A DNA stretch of 64,000 nucleotides from Parageobacillus caldoxylosilyticus NBRC 107762. Its GTDB lineage: Bacteria > Bacillota > Bacilli > Bacillales > Anoxybacillaceae. The translations under genes and the position numbers were made by a program. Shown here piece after piece: positions 1 to 11,920 of the stretch; within the stretch, counting starts at the first letter, position 1; each line of letters starts with the position of its first letter. The DNA lies in assembly GCF_000632715.1 (NCBI RefSeq), contig NZ_BAWO01000002.1, positions 55,876 through 119,875 of the forward strand, read 5' to 3'. The notes beneath the pieces were generated by a model. That model had not been told where the DNA came from. It worked only from the letters and a program-made list of their open reading frames with translations, and searched no databases.

Positions 1-61
1 CCTTTGTTACTTCTTTACCGATTCCATCTCCCGGCAATACGGCAATCCGATAATTTCCCAT
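1..61 (-). CDS. leuB: 3-isopropylmalate dehydrogenase, N-terminal fragment
   Basis: Only the first 20 codons are inside the window; the gene runs off the left edge. The peptide begins MGNYRIAVLPGDGIGKEV, the standard start of LeuB, which oxidises and decarboxylates 3-isopropylmalate to 2-oxoisocaproate in leucine synthesis. An ATG at 61 follows a GGGAGG ribosome site. It lies 17 bases downstream of leuA, as in the ilvBHC-leuABCD operon of B. subtilis. Confidence 0.9.
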   Translation of the reverse strand, partial: MGNYRIAVLPGDGIGKEVTK

Positions 62-78
62 GCTGTTTCCCTCCCGTT

Positions 79-2656
<2,578 letters not shown>

Positions 2657-2666
2657 TCATTGTTTT

Positions 2667-3185
2667 TTAGATAATGAAAGCAGTTTTATACGTAGCGGCT
2701 GTTTTTTGAGAGCCGCGTGTAAACGCTGTTGTACCTGTTCTTGCCACTTCTTTAATTCCGTAAGGCCGCAATAACTCAATAAGAGCTTCTACTTTTTCGG
2801 ATTCGCCTGTTACTTGAATAACAAGGCTATCTTTGCTTACATCGACAATCGAAGCGCGGAATGGTTCAATAAGCGTATAAATCTCTTGGCGAAGCGCAGG
2901 AGTTACGGATACTTTCACGAGCGCCAGCTCGCGCGCGACGATCGCTTGCTCGGTAATATCGCTGACTTTAAGCACATCAATTTGCTTGTTTAACTGCTTA
3001 ATAATTTGTTCGGCCGTCCGCTCGTCTTCGACATTGACGACAAAAGTCATGCGGGAAATTCCTTCGATTTCTGTATGGCCGACGGTAATGCTTTCAATGT
3101 TATAATGCCGCTTTGTAAATAACCCGGTAATGCGGTTGAGAACACCAGGACGGTTATTGACAGTCATTGTGATAATTCTCCGCAC
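2667..3185 (-). CDS. ilvH: acetolactate synthase small (regulatory) subunit
   Basis: Regulatory partner of IlvB that confers valine sensitivity. The first ~75 residues form an ACT domain ([19 protein letters not shown]), followed by the ALS small-subunit C-terminal domain ending in a GIKEVARTG motif. Length is 172 residues, as expected. The start is GTG at 3185 behind GGGGGTG, 22 bases inside the end of ilvB, so the subunits are translationally coupled. B. subtilis calls the orthologue ilvH (ilvN elsewhere). Confidence 0.96.
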   Translation of the reverse strand: MRRIITMTVNNRPGVLNRITGLFTKRHYNIESITVGHTEIEGISRMTFVVNVEDERTAEQIIKQLNKQIDVLKVSDITEQAIVARELALVKVSVTPALRQEIYTLIEPFRASIVDVSKDSLVIQVTGESEKVEALIELLRPYGIKEVARTGTTAFTRGSQKTAATYKTAFII

Positions 3186-4897
3186 GCTTTCACCCCCACC
3201 ATTTCATGCAATCCTTTTCCAGGCGCAACCATTGGATAGACGTTTTCATCCGCTTTAACATGGAAATCAAGTAAAACCGGACCGTCGATCGCAAATGCTT
3301 TCTTCAGTACCTCTATTGCTTCCGCCTCCGTTTTCGCCCGGAAGCCCGGCATATTGTATGCTTCTGCTAGTTTTACAAAATCCGGCTGATTCGGAATGAG
3401 AGAATGGGAATATCGTTTTTCGTAAAAAAGTTCTTGCCATTGGCGAACCATGCCGAGTGCTTGATTATTGATGATGACCACTTTAATTGGCAACTGCAGC
3501 TCTTGAATAACCGATAGCTCTTGGAATGTCATTTGAAAACCGCCATCACCCACAATGGAAACAACCGTAGCATTTCGGTCCGCCAGCTGTGCGCCAATCG
3601 CCGCCGGAAGGCCAAATCCCATCGTTCCGAGCCCGCCGGAAGTCACCCAGCGGTGTGGTTTATTAAACTTGTAGTATTGCGCCGCCCACATTTGATGCTG
3701 GCCAACGTCGGTAGTAATAATGGCTTCCCCGTTCGTTAATTCATAAATCATTTCCACTAGTTTTTGCGGTTTAATCGTTTGCGCATCTTCTTCGTAATAA
3801 AGCGGAAATCTCCGTTTCCATTCATTTAGCTGACGCAGCCATGCGCTTGTGTCCGCCGGCTTTCCTTGCTGATGAATTAATTCTTGCAAGGCTGCTTTTG
3901 CATCGCTGACAATCGGAATTTTTGTCGGCACGTTTTTCCCGATTTCTGCCGGATCAATATCAATGTGGGCCACCGTCGCCTTTGGCGCGAAATATTTTAA
4001 GTTTCCTGTTACGCGATCGTCGAATCTTGCTCCGATATTAATAAGCAAATCGCATTCATAAAGCGCCATGTTCGCTGTGTATGTGCCGTGCATGCCAGCC
4101 ATGCCTAAAAACAATGGATGATCGGCTGGAAATCCGCCCAATCCTAGCAATGTATGAATAACCGGGATGTTTTGTTGTTCCGCATATTGCCGCAATTCAT
4201 TGGAAGCATTGGCATGCAATACTCCTGCCCCTGCTAAAATAACTGGTCTTTTCGATTGGCTTACCGCTTCGACAAGACGACGGATTTGCAAGTGGTTCGG
4301 CTGGGTGGTCGGCTGATAGCCCGGCAAATGAACTTCTTGTTCGTAATCAAACTCTCCCTCTGCTGTCGTAATGTCTTTCGGAATATCGATGAGCACCGGG
4401 CCAGGTCTTCCTGTTGTAGCAATGTGGAACGCCTCTTTAATAATTTTTGGCAGCTCGCTAATATCGCGGACTTGATAATTATGTTTCGTGATTGGCATCG
4501 TAATCCCGACGACATCCGCTTCTTGAAACGCATCCGATCCAATGACACTGGTTGCCACTTGGCCGGTAAATACAACAAGCGGCAGCGAATCCATCATTGC
4601 ATCTGTTAAACCTGTCACAATGTTTGTTGCTCCCGGGCCTGATGTAGCGATGACCACCCCTGGCTTTCCGGAAATGCGTGCATATCCTTCGGCCGCATGA
4701 ATCGCACCTTGTTCATGTCTCGTTAATACATGGAACACTCCCGATCGATATAACTGGTCATAAAGCGGAAGCACGGCGCCGCCCGGATATCCGAAAATCA
4801 CTTCTACCTTTTCCGCCTTTAATGCTTCGATGAGCATCAGCGCTCCGCTCATTTTCATTTTTTCTTTTGCCTTTTCCTCCACTTTCATCCTCGTCAT
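3164..4897 (-). CDS. ilvB: acetolactate synthase large (catalytic) subunit
   Basis: ThDP- and FAD-dependent condensation of pyruvate to acetolactate, the common first step for valine and leucine. The three ThDP-fold domains are visible: the N-terminal pyrimidine-binding domain with the catalytic Glu in [16 protein letters not shown], the central domain, and the C-terminal PP domain with [12 protein letters not shown] followed by [13 protein letters not shown] choose the ATG at 4897 (577 residues) since GGGGAGG lies 8 bases upstream; an upstream in-frame codon at 4951 falls inside the T-box terminator region. First gene after the leucine T-box. Confidence 0.96.
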   Translation of the reverse strand: MTRMKVEEKAKEKMKMSGALMLIEALKAEKVEVIFGYPGGAVLPLYDQLYRSGVFHVLTRHEQGAIHAAEGYARISGKPGVVIATSGPGATNIVTGLTDAMMDSLPLVVFTGQVATSVIGSDAFQEADVVGITMPITKHNYQVRDISELPKIIKEAFHIATTGRPGPVLIDIPKDITTAEGEFDYEQEVHLPGYQPTTQPNHLQIRRLVEAVSQSKRPVILAGAGVLHANASNELRQYAEQQNIPVIHTLLGLGGFPADHPLFLGMAGMHGTYTANMALYECDLLINIGARFDDRVTGNLKYFAPKATVAHIDIDPAEIGKNVPTKIPIVSDAKAALQELIHQQGKPADTSAWLRQLNEWKRRFPLYYEEDAQTIKPQKLVEMIYELTNGEAIITTDVGQHQMWAAQYYKFNKPHRWVTSGGLGTMGFGLPAAIGAQLADRNATVVSIVGDGGFQMTFQELSVIQELQLPIKVVIINNQALGMVRQWQELFYEKRYSHSLIPNQPDFVKLAEAYNMPGFRAKTEAEAIEVLKKAFAIDGPVLLDFHVKADENVYPMVAPGKGLHEMVGVKACGELSQ

Positions 4898-4930
4898 GCT
4901 CGATCCTCCCCTGTCTTTTTCATCACATAT

Positions 4931-4990
4931 GAAAAAAACCTTTTCGCCCACGATGGCCTACTTTGTTTCGGCCAAAGGGGCGAAAAGGTT
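4931..4990 (-). terminator. T-box attenuator hairpin before ilvB
   Basis: On the minus strand a 13-base stem AACCTTTTCGCCC pairs with GGGCGAAAAGGTT and is followed by a run of seven T. Its 5' arm is adjacent to the T-box sequence, as required for the mutually exclusive antiterminator. Confidence 0.93.
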
Positions 4991-5250
4991 TCCTTTCCGC
5001 GGTACCACCCTTCTTCGTGGTCATACCGACCACCTCAGGAGCAATTGGAAAGCATCCAATTGCTCTTTTTAATAACGAGTGAAGCAAATGCTGCCCCACC
5101 CGTCCAACCCTACTAGTCGCATGACGTTCAGGCTGGCACTCAGAGGTGAGTTCATCAAGCGGCAACATCACCGGTTTCCAGCTCCCCCGGCTCTCTGTGG
5201 ATGTTGTCCCCGCTGACTACTTATCCTCTTCAACGCTTTTTCTTATCCAA
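4931..5250 (-). promoter_or_regulatory. leucine T-box leader of the ilv-leu operon
   Basis: Tandem hallmarks of a T-box riboswitch, read on the minus strand: an AGAGAGCCGGGGG stem I element with GGTG near 5180-5210; a specifier loop GAACTCACC with the Leu codon CTC at 5148-5150; the invariant T-box GGTGGTACCGCGG at 4997-5009; then an intrinsic terminator. Uncharged tRNA-Leu (GAG) is expected to pair with CTC and the T-box bulge and permit readthrough into ilvB. It occupies the whole 366-base gap between ilvE and ilvB. Confidence 0.95.
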
Positions 5251-5263
5251 TTATCATGGTTCA

Positions 5264-6163
5264 TTACCCGACATTTACATTCGTCGGATATACTTTTACC
5301 CCTTCGGAAACGACACGGCGTCTAAATTCTTCTAGAAGCCGTTTTGTATGCGGCCCTGGAACCCCTTCACCGATGACACGTCCATCGACCTTCACCACGG
5401 CGATCACTTCTGCGGCCGTTCCGGTTAAAAAGACTTCATCGGCCACATAAACATCATGGCGGGTAAACGGCTCTTCTTTTACAACATAGCCAAGGTCTTG
5501 GGCAATCTCGATAATCGCTTGGCGCGTAATTCCTTCAAGTGCCCCGACATATCCAGGCGGTGTATACACGACATTGTCTTTAATGATAAAAACGTTGTCT
5601 CCTGAGCCTTCGGCGACATACCCTTGATCGTTTAAAATTAACGCCTCGCTTACATTCGCAAGATGGGCTTCGATTTTGACAAGGACGTTATTCAAATAGT
5701 TCAGCGATTTTACTTTCGGACTGAGCACATCCGAGCGATTTCTTCGCGTTGCTACCGTCACCACTTCAATCCCTGTTTCATATAAATGTTTAGGGAACAA
5801 TGTTAACGGTTCAGCAATAATCACTACTTGCGGCTTTTGGCAATTATACGGATCAAGCCCTAAATCGCCGACTCCACGCGAAACAACAAGGCGAATGTAG
5901 GCATCTTGATATTGGTTTTTTCGTATCGTTTCGACAACATAATGGATCATTTCTTCTTTCGTATAAGGAATGGTGAGTAAAATCGATTTAGCGGAATTGT
6001 ATAGGCGATCTATATGCTCACGCAATCGAAATACGTTGCCGCTATAGACGCGAATACCCTCAAATACACCGTCGCCATACAAGAAGCCGTGATCATATAC
6101 GGAAATTTTTGCGTTCTCTTTTGTTACAAATTCGCCGTTTAAAAAGATCCATTGTTCACTCAA
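5264..6163 (-). CDS. ilvE: branched-chain amino acid aminotransferase (fold type IV)
   Basis: PLP enzyme for the last step of Val/Leu/Ile synthesis. Class IV features: YDHGFLYGDGVFEGIR near the N-terminus, the catalytic Lys in SPKVKSLNYLNN, and EGSGDNVF plus GITR further on. I place the start at a TTG (6163) preceded by GAGGGG at 7 bases, giving 299 residues and the family start SEQWIFLNGEFV; the open frame continues to 6202 without a ribosome site. D-amino-acid aminotransferase and aminodeoxychorismate lyase share the fold, but the length, motifs and position beside ilvB favour IlvE. It lies upstream of the T-box, so it escapes that control. Confidence 0.92.
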   Translation of the reverse strand: MSEQWIFLNGEFVTKENAKISVYDHGFLYGDGVFEGIRVYSGNVFRLREHIDRLYNSAKSILLTIPYTKEEMIHYVVETIRKNQYQDAYIRLVVSRGVGDLGLDPYNCQKPQVVIIAEPLTLFPKHLYETGIEVVTVATRRNRSDVLSPKVKSLNYLNNVLVKIEAHLANVSEALILNDQGYVAEGSGDNVFIIKDNVVYTPPGYVGALEGITRQAIIEIAQDLGYVVKEEPFTRHDVYVADEVFLTGTAAEVIAVVKVDGRVIGEGVPGPHTKRLLEEFRRRVVSEGVKVYPTNVNVG

Positions 6164-6250
6164 TTTTGTTCCCCTCTTCCTTGATAAGTGCGACGCTTCC
6201 ATTCATCCAGCACCTTGATGATGATGGATCATTTGATTTATTTGAAAATT

Positions 6251-6279
6251 ATAATAATCCGAAAATAAGAGGGAGTCAA
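6251..6279 (-). promoter_or_regulatory. SigA-type promoter of ilvE, with possible CodY site
   Basis: TTGACT (6274-6279), a 17-base spacer and TATTAT (6251-6256) on the minus strand. Directly downstream AATTTTCAAATAAAT matches 12 of 15 positions of the CodY consensus AATTTTCWGAAAATT. The promoter is well supported by sequence; CodY binding is inference. Confidence 0.75.
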
Positions 6280-6387
6280 TAGCATTTTTTTGAATATTTT
6301 GATTCGTTAGACTATTTGTATGCGCTTACATATCGATGAAATCAATGGTTTTCCATCGTTAAAAAAATTTTTTGTCCGTATAAAAGT

Positions 6388-6425
6388 AAAAACCTCCTTT
6401 TCGGTAAACCGAAAAGGAGGTTTTT
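6388..6425 (-). terminator. intrinsic terminator after tRNA-Arg
   Basis: Near-perfect hairpin AACCTCCTTTTCGGT/ACCGAAAAGGAGGTT flanked by A and T runs, immediately 3' of the tRNA on the minus strand. It also faces ilvE but lies upstream of that gene. Confidence 0.9.
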
Positions 6426-6431
6426 GTTCAG

Positions 6432-6505
6432 CGTCCCAGGAGAGATTCGAACTCCCGACCGACGGCTTAGAAGGCCGCTGCTCTATCCAGCTGAGCTACT
6501 GGGAC
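6432..6505 (-). tRNA. tRNA-Arg (anticodon TCT)
   Basis: Complete cloverleaf: acceptor GTCCCAG/CTGGGAC with discriminator G, D-arm GCTCAGCTGGATAGAGC, anticodon stem GCGGC/GCCGT around loop CTTCTAA (anticodon TCT), short variable loop, and T-arm with GTTCGAATC. CCA is not encoded. It reads AGA codons. Confidence 0.96.
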
Positions 6506-6723
6506 ATAGTATTATTACACTCCTATTTTTTAATTAGCTGCCTCTTCCTCTACTAGCTGACTCAGAGAAGCTGGATGCGTCGAGACAACTCGTAGTGAAT
6601 TCATGGATGTAATGCTCGTCACTACTGGGACATGAATAAAAATTATTATTTGTCAAAGACATTATATATTATAAAAAAGTTTTTTAGTAAAGTCAAGATA
6701 AGGAGAGCGGGGGAATGCCCCGC

Positions 6724-7236
6724 TCACATGGTAAATGTTTTTGCAAGCGACGGTATTTCCTTTCCATCAAGGTCGTAAAATTGCACAGTTGCTTTTCCGT
6801 TTTCGATTTGCAATAGTGCGTATGTCTTTTCTTTCCGCCCTCTTGGCAATAAGATGCTGCCCGGATTGATAAACAAGATATCATCGATTTTTTCGGCTCC
6901 TGCGATATGGGAATGGCCGAAACATACGACGTTGGCCTTTGTCTCTTTGGCTCGATAGTACAAGTTCAGCAATGACATTTTGACGTTATAAAGATGGCCG
7001 TGAGTGATGAAAAAGCGGATGCCTTCCACCTCTTCGATTCGTTCGTTTGGAAATGCAGCGGTAAAATCACAATTTCCGCGCACGATGAAGAAATGGGCGA
7101 TTTCTTTGTGATCAGGAGACAATTCCGAATCTCCGCAATGAATGAACACGTTTGCTTGATGCCGGTGGCGCTCGGCAATTTCCTCCAGTTCTTTTGTTAA
7201 TCCATGGCTATCGCTGACAATTAATGCTTTCATCAT
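6724..7236 (-). CDS. ysnB: metallophosphoesterase, MJ0936/YfcE-like phosphodiesterase
   Basis: Small calcineurin-like phosphoesterase of 170 residues. Metal ligands are visible in order: VSDSHG near residue 8, HCGDSE, VRGNCD, THGH and CFGHSHI, the full five-motif set. The ATG at 7236 has AAGGAG 7 bases upstream. It is 4 bases from rdgB and is the last gene of rph-rdgB-ysnB, as in B. subtilis. The physiological substrate is unknown. Confidence 0.92.
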   Translation of the reverse strand: MMKALIVSDSHGLTKELEEIAERHRHQANVFIHCGDSELSPDHKEIAHFFIVRGNCDFTAAFPNERIEEVEGIRFFITHGHLYNVKMSLLNLYYRAKETKANVVCFGHSHIAGAEKIDDILFINPGSILLPRGRKEKTYALLQIENGKATVQFYDLDGKEIPSLAKTFTM

Positions 7237-7240
7237 TCCC

Positions 7241-7846
7241 TTACTCCTTGCCGTTTATGATTTCATCCCATTGTTTATCTAATTTTTCCAACGCCTTGGC
7301 CCTATGGCTGATTTGATTTTTCTCTTCCGCCGACAATTGCGCCATTGTTTTTCCCTTTTGCGGGATGTAAAAAATCGGATCATAGCCAAACCCGTTTTCT
7401 CCTTGCGGCTTTTCGGCAATGTATCCTTCACACGTTCCCTCGACGACCGCGGTGCGCCGCCCTGGAGCGGCGACGGCAAGCGCGCAATGGAAACGGGCGG
7501 TTCGCTTTGCGAAAGGAACCCCTTCTAATTCTGATAACACTTTGGCGATGTTTTTTTGATCATTCTTTTCTTCACCGGCGTAGCGGGCGGAATACACTCC
7601 CGGCCTTCCGCCTAACGCGTCAATCGACAGACCAGAATCGTCGGCAATGACCGTCGTGTTGAAATAGCGGGCCATCGCTTCCGCTTTTAGTATCGCATTT
7701 TCGGCAAACGTGTTTCCTGTTTCTTCTACATCAGGGCAATTGGGAAAGTCAAGAAGCGATTTTACTTCAACTCCTCTTTTTCCAAGAAGTGCTTGAAACT
7801 CTCGTGCTTTTCCAGCGTTTTTTGTCGCGATAATGACTTGTTTCAT
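7241..7846 (-). CDS. rdgB: XTP/dITP diphosphatase (non-canonical purine NTP pyrophosphatase)
   Basis: House-cleaning enzyme of the HAM1/RdgB family that hydrolyses dITP, XTP and ITP to the monophosphates. Motifs: [13 protein letters not shown] at the N-terminus (triphosphate binding), [23 protein letters not shown] and [11 protein letters not shown], with a C-terminal SHRAKAL. Length 201. Its ATG overlaps the rph stop (ATGA), implying coupling. Confidence 0.96.
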   Translation of the reverse strand: MKQVIIATKNAGKAREFQALLGKRGVEVKSLLDFPNCPDVEETGNTFAENAILKAEAMARYFNTTVIADDSGLSIDALGGRPGVYSARYAGEEKNDQKNIAKVLSELEGVPFAKRTARFHCALAVAAPGRRTAVVEGTCEGYIAEKPQGENGFGYDPIFYIPQKGKTMAQLSAEEKNQISHRAKALEKLDKQWDEIINGKE

Positions 7847-8613
7847 GATGCATTCCCACTTTCTTCGCTTCGTTTCATGTCAATTTGCGCGGCAAGCTCT
7901 CCTAACGTACTCCGCTGAATTTCAATCAGCTGCTGAATTCCGAATTGCGCCGTATCTAACAGCTCATTTAATTGCTCGCGGGAAAATGTCGCTTCTTCTC
8001 CTGTCCCTTGAATTTCAACAAAGCGTCCCGCTCCTGTCATTACCACGTTCATGTCAACCTTGGCACGCGCGTCTTCGCTGTAGTTTAAATCAAGAATAAT
8101 CCCGTGTTCCGGATCGATTCCGACGGATGTTGCCGCAAGAAAATCATGGACGGGAAGTTCATCTAGTTTCTTTTCCTCGACTAATTTGGCAAACGCCAAT
8201 ACCATTGCTACGTATGCTCCTGTAATCGATGCGGTCCGCGTTCCCCCATCTGCTTGAATGACGTCGCAGTCAATCCATACTGTTTTTTCACCCAACTTGT
8301 CCAATTGCACGACAGAACGAAGCGCTCTTCCGATCAGGCGCTGGATTTCCATCGTGCGCCCTGACACTTTTCCTTTGCTGGACTCCCTAACATTCCTCTG
8401 CTCCGTCGCCCTCGGCAGCATCGCATATTCCGCCGTAATCCATCCTTTGCCGCCGCCGCGCATAAACGGCGGCACTTTATCATCGATGCTCGCCGTACAA
8501 ATGACTTTCGTATCGCCAACGGTAATCAGTACAGATCCTTCTGCATGTTTAATGAAATGTTTTTCCATATGTACAGGGCGTAATTGCTTGTTGTCTCTGC
8601 CATCAATCCTCAT
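7843..8613 (-). CDS. rph: ribonuclease PH
   Basis: Phosphorolytic 3'-to-5' exoribonuclease that trims tRNA 3' ends. Begins [14 protein letters not shown]; contains GEGGKGW-like [17 protein letters not shown], the basic [15 protein letters not shown] segment and [14 protein letters not shown]. Length 256. The start is the ATG at 8613, 7 bases from a perfect GGAGG. First gene of the rph-rdgB-ysnB unit. Confidence 0.96.
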   Translation of the reverse strand: MRIDGRDNKQLRPVHMEKHFIKHAEGSVLITVGDTKVICTASIDDKVPPFMRGGGKGWITAEYAMLPRATEQRNVRESSKGKVSGRTMEIQRLIGRALRSVVQLDKLGEKTVWIDCDVIQADGGTRTASITGAYVAMVLAFAKLVEEKKLDELPVHDFLAATSVGIDPEHGIILDLNYSEDARAKVDMNVVMTGAGRFVEIQGTGEEATFSREQLNELLDTAQFGIQQLIEIQRSTLGELAAQIDMKRSEESGNAS

Positions 8614-8633
8614 CAAAAAACCTCCTTTGCCAT

Positions 8634-8670
8634 AAAAAGAAAGAGGTAGAACACCGTCTACCTCTTTTTT
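8634..8670 (-). terminator. intrinsic terminator after gerM
   Basis: Stem AAAGAGGTAGA/TCTACCTCTTT with a six-base loop and flanking A/T runs, so it may act in both directions. It lies between the gerM stop and the rph start. Confidence 0.88.
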
Positions 8671-8754
8671 ATATCATAATATTGCATCTAACCGCCAGCG
8701 GCTCCATTACGTTTACACCTTATTTTTCTGACATAATATAAAACTTTGTATTGC

Positions 8755-9831
8755 TTAGAAGCTGCCTGTGTTCACATTTGTTGGCCTTGTTACAGGTTTG
8801 GCTAACGGTTTGCCGTCTTCTCTTACCAGATTGGCTTTCCCATTTACCGTAATAGAGACGCTTTCAATTCCTTGTTGCTCCGTCAACGACAGGACAAGGG
8901 AGTTTAGCACAAGATCGGAAATGACATTTTTCTTATTGCTGCCGTAAATCGCTTCGTTAAAGTTTAATGTCACTTTTCCGTCTTCGTATTTTGGTTTTTC
9001 CAATAGTTTAGTATCTGGCTGAAAACTGCTGACAAGTCCGCTGCCGTAGTCCGGACCTTTAATTAACTCATTCACCGCAGCGGTAATATTGTCTTTTTCT
9101 TTATTGGATACGCGCCGTGTTACTGGAACGTAGTACGTTTCATTTCCTTGCTGTGCGACAAAATAGACGGTAACTGGGTGAGTGTTTGTAATATCATTGA
9201 CGCCGTTAGCTTCGATATTAATTCCATCCGCACGGCTGACCCCGCCTTGGATAGGGGTTTTGTTGACTGGCATCACATCTTGGTCATAACCGTTAATACG
9301 AATTTTGACTCTTTTTACATTATCAAACTGAGTCAGCGTCCACGTAATGGCTTGTAAAATTTTTTTCTCGTCTTCTGGTTTATAATGGGCAAATTCTGGA
9401 GAAAAATCGGCAATAAGCGTCCCATCCTTCTCCAACTTGGTCCCTAACACTGTTGTACCTGCCGGCAAGACAGCACGAAACCCATTTGGTAATATTTCAG
9501 AAACAGGGCCGTCTTCGACTAAATATTCCAACACTTGCTTCGCTACTGCCTTTGTTTTTGGCAATTCTACCGTTTGCGGCACGACAAAGCCATTTTTATC
9601 AATTAAGTAAAGTTCGCGTTTAACGGTTTCTGTTGCTTTTTCTTTCTCCTGTTTTCCCTCGTTCTCTTTCGTTACTTCCTGCAGCGATTGACCATCTTTC
9701 AAGTAACTGACATCTTGCGGCGGATCAATTTCTTTTACGGCATCATCCTTTTGAAATAACCCACAGCCGCTAAGCAATAACAGCGATGTCACGACGGATG
9801 CGGCTAATTTCCATGATCTCCGATTGAACAT
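8755..9831 (-). CDS. gerM: GerM spore lipoprotein with two GerMN domains
   Basis: Sporulation and germination protein; in B. subtilis it supports engulfment-stage channel assembly and spore cortex integrity. The N-terminus is a lipoprotein signal with lipobox LLSG-C (Cys23). Two GerMN domains follow, roughly residues 70-190 (LYLIDKNGFVVPQTV) and 215-345 (VTVYFVAQQGNETYYVPV), each ending in a VKIRINGY/VSITVNGK-type strand. 358 residues, close to the B. subtilis protein. ATG preceded by GGAGGG. Located between racE and rph as in B. subtilis. Confidence 0.93.
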   Translation of the reverse strand: MFNRRSWKLAASVVTSLLLLSGCGLFQKDDAVKEIDPPQDVSYLKDGQSLQEVTKENEGKQEKEKATETVKRELYLIDKNGFVVPQTVELPKTKAVAKQVLEYLVEDGPVSEILPNGFRAVLPAGTTVLGTKLEKDGTLIADFSPEFAHYKPEDEKKILQAITWTLTQFDNVKRVKIRINGYDQDVMPVNKTPIQGGVSRADGINIEANGVNDITNTHPVTVYFVAQQGNETYYVPVTRRVSNKEKDNITAAVNELIKGPDYGSGLVSSFQPDTKLLEKPKYEDGKVTLNFNEAIYGSNKKNVISDLVLNSLVLSLTEQQGIESVSITVNGKANLVREDGKPLAKPVTRPTNVNTGSF

Positions 9832-9894
9832 GAAAGTTCCCTCCTACTCATAGTTTGTACTACTATGTATACGAGCCTTTTAGAAAAATAGAAT

Positions 9895-9932
9895 AAAAAA
9901 ATCCTTTAGCTTTGACGCTAAAGGATTTTTTT
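9895..9932 (-). terminator. intrinsic terminator after racE
   Basis: Stem ATCCTTTAGC/GCTAAAGGAT with a TTTGAC loop and seven T on the minus strand, directly at the racE stop. Confidence 0.92.
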
Positions 9933-10725
9933 ATAATTCGATCGTTTGTACGTGTTCGACTGGTCTTCCAAACCATTTCGATGCAATTTTTTCGAACAGC
10001 TCCTTCGACCCGGTTGTGAAAAATAAATGTTCCACCTCACGCTGCCCTGTATAAAGCAGATGGCTGTGGTGCAAAATTGCGCTCACTTCGCGTGCTGTTT
10101 CACCACCGGAGCAAATCAGTTTTACACGTTTTCCCATATATTCTTGAATAAGAGGACTTAACAAAGGGTAGTGAGTGCATCCTAAAATAAGGACATCAAT
10201 ATTGCTTGATTTAAACGGTTCAAGTGATTCAGCAACTATTTTTCTTGCTTCTTCTCCTTCGAAGTTTCCACTCTCTACAAGCGGAACAAACTTCGGACAT
10301 GCTAAACTTTCAACATGAACTCGATGGTTAATGGACTTCAGCGCCTTTTCATACGCGCCGCTTTTTACCGTACCAATTGTACCAATCACACCAATATGCC
10401 CGTTTTTCGTCACTTTTAGCGCCGCACGCGCTCCGGGATGTACCACGCCTAATACCGGGATATCGAGCTGTTCCCGAATTTCGTCTAATACAACAGCTGT
10501 TGCTGTATTACAAGCAATCACCAGCATTTTAATATTATACTGCAATAAATAATTCGTCATTTCCCATGTGAATTGACGAATTTCCTGTTCAGGACGCGGT
10601 CCATATGGACAACGCGCTGTATCCCCAAGATAAATAATCTGTTCTTTTGGCAATTGCCGCATAATTTCTTTTGCAACTGTTAATCCGCCAACTCCTGAAT
10701 CAATAACTCCGATTGGTCTTTCCAA
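9931..10725 (-). CDS. racE: glutamate racemase
   Basis: Makes D-glutamate for peptidoglycan. Begins [17 protein letters not shown], has the first catalytic Cys in IACNTATAV and the second in LGCTHYPLL, with PYGPRP nearby; 264 residues. The start codon is TTG with GAGGCG upstream. It follows ysmB by 9 bases, the same pair as in B. subtilis. Confidence 0.96.
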   Translation of the reverse strand: MERPIGVIDSGVGGLTVAKEIMRQLPKEQIIYLGDTARCPYGPRPEQEIRQFTWEMTNYLLQYNIKMLVIACNTATAVVLDEIREQLDIPVLGVVHPGARAALKVTKNGHIGVIGTIGTVKSGAYEKALKSINHRVHVESLACPKFVPLVESGNFEGEEARKIVAESLEPFKSSNIDVLILGCTHYPLLSPLIQEYMGKRVKLICSGGETAREVSAILHHSHLLYTGQREVEHLFFTTGSKELFEKIASKWFGRPVEHVQTIEL

Positions 10726-10734
10726 GTGATCGCC

Positions 10735-11178
10735 TCATTCTTTCTTGATTTCTTGATGTAGTTTACGCAAGCATTTTTCTAAAAAAACAATTTCGTCACC
10801 AGAAAAATGTTGCAGTACTTGCGCCAAATCATGTTGGCGCTTTTGAATCACTTCTTCAATAATTCGTTCCCCTTTTTCAAGGAGATGGATGCGAACGACC
10901 CGTCGATCATGCTTATCTTTTACTCTAGCAACAAGGCCGTTCCGTTCCATTCTGTCCACTAAATCAGTTGTTGTGCTGCATGCCAAATACATTTTGTTCG
11001 ATAATTCGCCGATCGTCAAGTCCCCTTCTTCCAACAGCCATTGCAACGCGACGAATTGCGGCGGCGTGATTGGATATTGCGTTAAAATTTCACGGCCGCG
11101 CTGCTTTAAATTCGCAGCAATATACCGAAGCAGCTTTTCCAACTCAGCGACGGTCTTTTCATCCATCGAAAGCGGCAT
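10735..11178 (-). CDS. ysmB: MarR family transcriptional regulator
   Basis: A 147-residue winged-helix protein: helix-turn-helix TIGELSNKMYLACSTTTDLV and wing MERNGLVARVKDKHDRRVVRIHL, flanked by dimerisation helices. Neighbour of racE, as B. subtilis ysmB. Target genes cannot be read from the sequence. Confidence 0.9.
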   Translation of the reverse strand: MPLSMDEKTVAELEKLLRYIAANLKQRGREILTQYPITPPQFVALQWLLEEGDLTIGELSNKMYLACSTTTDLVDRMERNGLVARVKDKHDRRVVRIHLLEKGERIIEEVIQKRQHDLAQVLQHFSGDEIVFLEKCLRKLHQEIKKE

Positions 11179-11401
11179 ACGATCTCCCCTACAAAACTAC
11201 ATTTATTATTTTTAACGTTTTTTTTAAAAAATGCAAGAATGATGTCAGACAACCGAATCCCTTTACGTTGTTCGACATGATTCGATATATTTCATTTTAC
11301 ACCACTTTTTTCTATAATCAATATAAAAATTCATCTTATCCATTCATCAGCATATTATACGATAAACGACTTTTCGATCATGGACCAAAAAAGATAACAA
11401 A

Positions 11402-11430
11402 CCGGCCACCTTAAAAATAAGGTAAGCCGG
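11402..11430 (-). terminator. probable terminator after gerE
   Basis: Imperfect hairpin CCGGCTTACCTTA / AAGGTGGCCGG just past the gerE stop, followed on the minus strand by a T-rich tract. Confidence 0.7.
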
Positions 11431-11436
11431 CATTGT

Positions 11437-11661
11437 TTATAGTTCAAGCTCCCCCATTCGAAGCAACTCGATAACAGCTTGCGAGCGCCCCTTTACTCCA
11501 AGCTTCTGCATTGCGTTCGAAATGTGGTTGCGAACCGTTTTTTCGCTAATAAACAATTCTTGCGCAATTTCCTTTGTCGTCTTATCCTGCACTAATAATT
11601 CGAATACCTCTTTCTCTCTTTTTGTCAGCAGCGGCTTTGGTTGAAATGATTTATCCTTCAA
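11437..11661 (-). CDS. gerE: GerE, LuxR/FixJ-type late mother-cell sporulation regulator
   Basis: DNA-binding regulator that tunes SigK genes, including coat genes, late in the mother cell. The protein is essentially one LuxR-type HTH: LLTKREKEVFELLVQDKTT then ISEKTVRNHISNAMQKLGV. The start is a TTG at 11661 preceded by AAGGAGGG, giving 74 residues, the length of B. subtilis GerE; the frame stays open to 11721 without another ribosome site. A SigK-like promoter lies just upstream. Confidence 0.96.
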   Translation of the reverse strand: MKDKSFQPKPLLTKREKEVFELLVQDKTTKEIAQELFISEKTVRNHISNAMQKLGVKGRSQAVIELLRMGELEL

Positions 11662-11720
11662 GTGTTGTAACCCTCCTTGCTTCACTAGACCTGAACTACC
11701 GGATGGGTATTTACTCACCA

Positions 11721-11748
11721 TATACTATGTGAAAACGAGGGTTACGGT
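11721..11748 (-). promoter_or_regulatory. SigK-type promoter of gerE
   Basis: On the minus strand CATAGTATA (11721-11729) matches the SigK -10 CATANNNTA, with AC 17 bases further upstream (11747-11748). B. subtilis gerE is known to be SigK-dependent. Confidence 0.65.
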
Positions 11749-11920
11749 GACGGAATTTCGCTTATCTAATAGAAAAATAGGTGTTTTTTCTATACAAGCG
11801 CCGCCTGGAACTGTTGAAGCATTTGTCTCATCCCATCACCCCATAGGACACTTTTCCCGGCATACTTATTTTGTTGATGTAATCGATTTGCTTCATCCCC
11901 TGTGCCTCCTAATAGAAAGA

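Noticed and set aside
4923..5171. Open frame inside the ilv T-box leader, minus strand
   Set aside because: It covers the T-box and terminator sequence and has no protein-like composition; the RNA elements explain the region.
6320..6556. Plus-strand frame running through the terminator and tRNA-Arg
   Set aside because: It is antisense to a clear tRNA and to a hairpin.
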